From Clostridia bacterium (GTDB lineage Bacteria > Bacillota > Clostridia > Christensenellales > CAG-917), in NCBI GenBank assembly GCA_017500745.1, contig JAFVYE010000004.1, forward strand, positions 1 through 9,327: 9,327 nucleotides of DNA, given 5' to 3'. Below the pieces are notes generated by a model. That model saw only the letters and a program-made list of their open reading frames with translations. It ran no database searches and was not told the origin of the DNA. The position numbers were made by a program, and so were the translations under genes. Below, piece by piece: positions 8,301-9,327 of this stretch (positions within the stretch are counted from its first letter, which is position 1; each line of letters opens with the position of its first letter).

Positions 8301-9327
8301 CGTTCAGGTGCTTCGGTTTGACCAAGGAGGTCAATATACTCTACCTTTTCTGCTTCAAGGAAGCCGAGCATGGGTGAGTTGGGTGAGCCAGCTGTTGCAT
8401 TGTAGTAAGGTCCGATGCGCAATGAGAGATAGTCCCATCCTTCGTTTGCGCCACCATGTGCGCCTGCATTGAGGACATCTTCAAAGCTGTTGATTGTGAC
8501 CTTGTTTGCTTCGTAGTTGCTGCTTCCACCGTAGGTCTTGCCAAAGTTGTTGTCGTTTTCTGCGATGAGAGGATTGCGATAGGTGTTGACCTTTGTGCCT
8601 GCCTCAACCTTTGTGCTGTTGATGTAGAGCTCAATTGCTTGGATACCGCTGTACATCTGGTTGGGATTGTCTGCTGCAAAGCCGTAGTCTGTCTTGTCAG
8701 GATTGATGTCAAGATAGATGTTTGCGGTAGGATCAGGTGCTCCTTCGTGTGCGAAAGGCAACGGGAAGATTGATGCAATGAGCATTGAGAAGTTGCCGTA
8801 AACACCGGGGAGGATTGAGTTTGCAAGGCCACCGAGGTCAAGGCCTGCCAACTTGACAACGACGTCCTTGATGAGCCAGCCAACAACTGCTGTGGGCAAG
8901 CTTCTGACAACGGGCTCTATGACTGCAACTCTTTCTGCGGTGGTCTTTGCTTGATCAATACGTGCAAACATATTCTTCAAGTAGTTTCCGCTGGATTCGC
9001 CAAAGTTATAGTCATCCCAGTTGCCTGTGTCACTTGAGATGCCGTTGCCTTCGTCTAGTGCAAGTTCTGCCACGTTGACAAAGTAGGTGTTTCCGCTGGT
9101 GTCAATACCTGCATCTGTGAGGCCTTCCATCTTGTCTTGGAAGAGTCCGAGGACCATTGTGTACAAGAAGATGAGGAGCTCGTTGAATGCATCTCTGCCA
9201 AGGGTGACCTTGATTGAGATGTATCTTGTGTCATCCTCTGCGGAAGGATCAAGGGGCTTCATGCCTGCAAAGTAAGGCACGTAGCCGTTGGAGTTGAACA
9301 AGTTGAGTTCAAGCTTCTTGATGAGTC
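1658..9327 (-). CDS. Giant secreted/surface protein with tandem Ig-like (Big_4-like) modules, N-terminus off window
   Basis: One uninterrupted frame gives at least 2,555 residues (over 270 kDa) and is still open at 9327, so the start and any signal peptide lie outside. The TTG at 9301 has no ribosome binding site and eight in-frame sense codons precede it, so it is used only as residue 1 for counting. Residues 1-190 include predicted helices and hydrophobic runs. Residues about 330-2547 are beta-rich, with repeated W-centred strands (for example W401, W740, W978, W1148, W1248, W1364, W1449, W1642, W1991, W2112, W2226, W2440) and recurring closing strands such as QTVTVPIKVAGRV (812-824), QQVNVPLVVISREV (1712-1725) and TVRVPVVVLDG (2029-2039). 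These resemble the Pfam Big_4 bacterial Ig-like fold. Known proteins of this build are adhesins, stalks or carbohydrate-binding scaffolds at the cell surface, and the same is inferred here. There are only four cysteines (1011, 1587, 2056, 2541) and no catalytic motif. The C-terminus lacks LPXTG, a transmembrane tail, SLH or dockerin patterns. The TAA stop is followed by a hairpin. I do not recognise a specific named family. Confidence 0.9.
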   Translation of the reverse strand, partial: LIKKLELNLFNSNGYVPYFAGMKPLDPSAEDDTRYISIKVTLGRDAFNELLIFLYTMVLGLFQDKMEGLTDAGIDTSGNTYFVNVAELALDEGNGISSDTGNWDDYNFGESSGNYLKNMFARIDQAKTTAERVAVIEPVVRSLPTAVVGWLIKDVVVKLAGLDLGGLANSILPGVYGNFSMLIASIFPLPFAHEGAPDPTANIYLDINPDKTDYGFAADNPNQMYSGIQAIELYINSTKVEAGTKVNTYRNPLIAENDNNFGKTYGGSSNYEANKVTINSFEDVLNAGAHGGANEGWDYLSLRIGPYYNATAGSPNSPMLGFLEAEKVEYIDLLGQTEAPERIVVTDIATREGTADGKPIILNETYLEDPAFFPQRAKVTWLAEGGRYDSVGSTEAGNKDYLGGTTIIWDASTVDLKAATLDSNGEYLAGYVYGYVLNKVMYAIPVYTTTAFALTNVYAYEQTGNNTFAQSSPITIDANEYSDKFNTTMPDLVRLKFQNMKTYTFGTVLEDASGNKLMAFAKDKATLGNDATTGAPILNGDGNNYKLEYAFKAAVQYIVANDEDVDSFNAGTLTFGLYTKIGDNYVAVPAASAVKGNTYYKVLTEKVDLVEYAVLDYSKLPTGNVGKNFPVGWIEWDNFTYNWAGGAVDVGFTYQWGFSSETEDSVTIRVKGYEVDPAKISSFATKPINSATDNDKVKNFTGFDAFGNLNTILADARYNNSLAEYIKTFTFVNGKYTSGQYSDLSVSWDLTNLEERLEQIKVENADGTVSYNYYEGIDVTVTAKVGANVFRYVTGYDATGAPIYGFVGNGETNVENGSVAQTVTVPIKVAGRVFESLETDSLVFDVYSSDVIDGEAFATNIKAMFAGNDKAVALDSTNLTITAPYVWNGTDYIFVDEGIAQSEFSYLGYSGENLYARLDIGTEKSGKQTVYVSINVSPMTANVYRLNVNREHTLDPEWYTLSDEYNILTVSFKEKGVANHTMKPDWSTVKYYANATYTKEVQNIFKGGTFYATVEAHPCDSNGNIIYGADGNALGSDNGQAQVLKIRLSVPKKNVTEVKFFGNNGDTDIFTSGAIDNSTLITDEMLSDVNNYTATSYAEYVKGEKVYNLSTYDYTLNPDNYFRVGEWGDYRNGTAVAITYTINGVEYTEIAFIREWDLSGLAVNVAGGTRKVAFTVGEQEFTLDLNTPSLAITSIALDGDTNVKFAGGITSLDTVDFVHNAPAFEYNVFKAWQLPTSATVTGEQVNGKIENVTIEWLDESAPGAIQDDFTMVDGKQVFRTDENGAYVIRTVRFYNQGNIVYPATGGFNVKIYLVGDNSESILDNAENVSTETTKPDGLNLTYYAFSQLVLPTTATVYYTDGTAPKEGVPVVWSAGAPTSREVANGSFTRIAYIGANLMSAEYTFTVVNNYEVEGFGKAGELSYTLTADKFYGGLPTSVVVYPNADDKTESYEATIKWYSKYDNKGQINNISEDGTVVAQISANGLDLNTRIALTIEATDIVSADGLGKADEEGRFAIDPLGKETTLFAAGEAHKVVATMGVDEEGNVITHAVDVVAEYSLPEDFFTNTVEYFGKTLTIDVTFTYPGGAQTMAVECLVLDRTIDKAVNPFYRAITVDPYLHDSFREGGLELPLEIEAYLTDGTVATFVPEWPSDSMITAEGFEDADYMVTFRAFAEAVDGTYVKYTFIENGITKTRYGTVEEADAVGGNYDDTRYKAGATQQVNVPLVVISREVASAEFVTPDYAKAIRTEARNTYTIKYTSNDTTLGNLVDVVYDSEDNMPTDVIYYNLFAFGSTPLPDELDVTFAKTGEVERYYIVFEGVEEFVKGMDASETTEADVVAHVYPDRSMAFELFSFDVTFTFKKVDVNRTNSTIASTTMSGDLTYNFLEVYSDEKSVYNDDNYADTVTFYPDGKFISLAEWNKNAEDGYRLVKYEGTDRYLYKVLGNGTVANGEADRTGTPTYFTYDSYSKTYNVTASAGSPDNTYVFVYTVSQELNADWDTTDVEINYRGGHKYVYATLTSPNSIAEFATHNSASTTVRVPVVVLDGTATAISADASDFFDEGCDSTKMAVTGNTLTFTFDPFLTTDVFERFETGNYKYFPAYATLTFANGSTVNVPVTWDFGIAKVDYAGGTYNITAIIDGSAYGVAEQEVRAKLVIVNRTAISVVEAENPDLVKNVGYYRHDGGAQTYINPYEYFSSTLVFPDYLTLNVNGKDGIEKLTYTTDGADGYKLGWSTGDLRPTYHGGVTYLTALLTGPDGSTQKFQIPFLVQKVMATELTTEYYMDEERLETPVVRNARYLNAPYTSSVTDGMASVYTIDAGDSASYEVPSGFKVTFSVQNPVIGSNGNVLGFVDSTNGGTGWDKHANGEKFSKVFAYVSVTMPADFELTAKLLADTSTITNLYANVQLGTGERIQIPITVNAKGDDNTPLQDGAVLRTRLNNGVGVAWSGVAITYAVDGVTEVARYSVTIASNRSTYTLSSIGGRKTVYFLVPYVGAVVDTTSALIDTATATGNVMASHDHDSDSSTPALQITVIKAGQVVPSGTAKDCIGVIVY
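2492..3340 (-). repeat. Tandem Ig-like modules L, M and N of the giant protein (residues 1988-2270)
   Basis: These are the best-aligned consecutive units. Each has a W strand, a G-G turn and a closing strand. L: LNADWDTTDVEINYRGGHKY (1987-2006), closing at TVRVPVVVLDGTATAIS. M: STVNVPVTWDFGIAKVDYAG (2104-2123) then G-T-Y-N-I-T-A-I-I, closing at VRAKLVIVNRTAISV. N: LGWSTGDLRPTYHGGVTYLT (2224-2243), closing at QKFQIPFLVQKVMATEL. W-to-W spacing is 121 and 114 residues. M and N also carry entry motifs D-P-F (2073) and N-P-Y (2184). M fits the Big_4 family especially well because it has D/N-G-S-T-V-x-V-P-V-T-W-D. Confidence 0.65.
4112..4504 (-). repeat. Ig-like module J of the giant protein (residues 1600-1730)
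   Basis: An aromatic entry motif (N-P-F at 1599, D-P-Y at 1608) leads into GLELPLEIEAYLTDGTVATF (1619-1638) and the W strand V-P-E-W-P-S (1639-1644). The A-D-Y-M-V-T-F-R-A strand (1656-1664) is followed by a loop of about 45 residues, the longest clear insertion, and then the closing strand QQVNVPLVVISREVASAEF (1712-1730). Confidence 0.6.
4817..5659 (-). repeat. Ig-like modules F, G and H of the giant protein (residues 1215-1495)
   Basis: Three consecutive units share an opening L-P-T strand followed by a W strand: WQLPTSATVTG (1223-1233) with IEWLDES (1246-1252); LVLPTTATVYYTDGT (1340-1354) with PVVWSAG (1361-1367); and GLPTSVVVYPNADD (1425-1438) with IKWYSKY (1447-1453). The L-P-x-x-x-x-V-x-x-x-D-G ... 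V-x-W arrangement is the clearest match to the Big_4 pattern in this part of the protein. Spacing between the W residues is about 85-115. Confidence 0.6.
6152..6469 (-). repeat. Ig-like module D of the giant protein (residues 945-1050)
   Basis: The W strand is K-P-D-W-S-T (975-980). The turn K-G-G-T-F-Y-A-T-V-E-A (998-1008) matches the G-G-x-Y pattern of other modules. The closing strand is AQVLKIRLSVPKKNVTEV (1033-1050). A loop of about 24 residues with one of the four cysteines (1011) separates them. Confidence 0.5.
6815..7099 (-). repeat. Ig-like module C of the giant protein (residues 735-829)
   Basis: The module opens at the W strand S-V-S-W-D-L-T-N (737-744), passes G-I-D-V-T-V-T-A-K-V (768-777) and closes with QTVTVPIKVAGRVFESL (813-829). 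Between the last two lies a loop of about 35 residues rich in G, N, D and aromatics (778-812). The outline matches other modules of the protein, but sequence identity is low. Confidence 0.5.
8702..9327 (-). other. Non-repetitive, partly helical segment of the giant protein (residues up to ~200)
   Basis: This part differs from the rest of the protein. It carries helix-like runs such as DAFNELLIFLYTMVLGLF (37-54), then YLKNMFARIDQAKTTAERVA (107-126), then an unusually hydrophobic stretch at 131-183 containing G-W-L-I-K-D-V-V-V-K and S-M-L-I-A-S-I-F-P. It shifts to beta-like sequence at I-Y-L-D-I-N-P (195-201). The hydrophobic runs are interrupted by charged residues and glycines, so they look more like the core of a globular helical domain than membrane spans. 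I do not recognise the domain. Confidence 0.5.

Noticed and set aside
9299..9301. TTG as the start codon of the giant protein
   Set aside because: Eight in-frame sense codons (L-I-K-K-L-E-L-N) precede it up to the window edge, there is no Shine-Dalgarno box, and no signal peptide follows. The gene almost certainly begins upstream.
1658..9301. Recent tandem duplication within the giant gene
   Set aside because: By eye I find no near-identical DNA repeats; modules agree only in a few framework residues, so the duplications are old. A self dot-plot would settle this.
1..9327. CRISPR array, tRNA/rRNA, riboswitch or insertion sequence
   Set aside because: No regularly spaced direct repeats, cloverleaf-like sequence, conserved riboswitch core or transposase-like product could be seen on either strand.

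Overview
The window holds three genes, all read from the minus strand, plus one intergenic spacer of about 240 bp. Transcription order, from high to low coordinates, is: the very large gene (1658 to beyond 9327), an AEC-family membrane transporter (379-1419), and the start of an SPFH/stomatin-like gene that runs off the low edge (1-316). About 82% of the window is one reading frame. It is open at its upstream end, so at least 2,555 codons are visible and the true N-terminus is not. I see no tRNA, rRNA, CRISPR array, transposase or phage gene.

The organism looks like a Gram-positive-type bacterium of the Bacillota/Clostridia sort, possibly an uncultured gut lineage. The signs are a consensus TTGAAA-17-TATAAT promoter, an AGGAG ribosome binding site, TGG for every tryptophan I checked (standard code), and an SPFH protein resembling the Bacillus YdjI/COG4260 group. 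This is an inference, and the species cannot be named from the window.

The giant protein is a probable exported or surface protein. It begins (in this window) with a stretch rich in predicted helix and hydrophobic residues (about residues 1-190). It then becomes a long chain of beta-rich, strongly diverged immunoglobulin-like modules that most resemble Pfam Big_4 (bacterial Ig-like). These share a W-centred strand, a G-G-x-Y-type turn and a closing V-x-V-P-x-x-V strand. Between the turn and the closing strand sits a loop that varies from a few to about 50 residues between modules. Only four cysteines occur in 2,547 residues. The C-terminus shows no LPXTG motif, transmembrane tail or other known anchor, so any anchor must be at the unseen N-terminus. 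In this entry set, residue 1 is the codon at 9301-9299; this is a counting point, not a proposed start.

Between the giant gene and the transporter gene is a spacer with a strong 12-13 bp hairpin just after the giant gene's stop, and a weak promoter candidate for the transporter. Between the transporter and the SPFH gene is a near-perfect sigma-A-type promoter, so the SPFH gene can be transcribed on its own. Nothing in the sequence ties the three genes into one pathway. The most unusual object is the giant modular protein.
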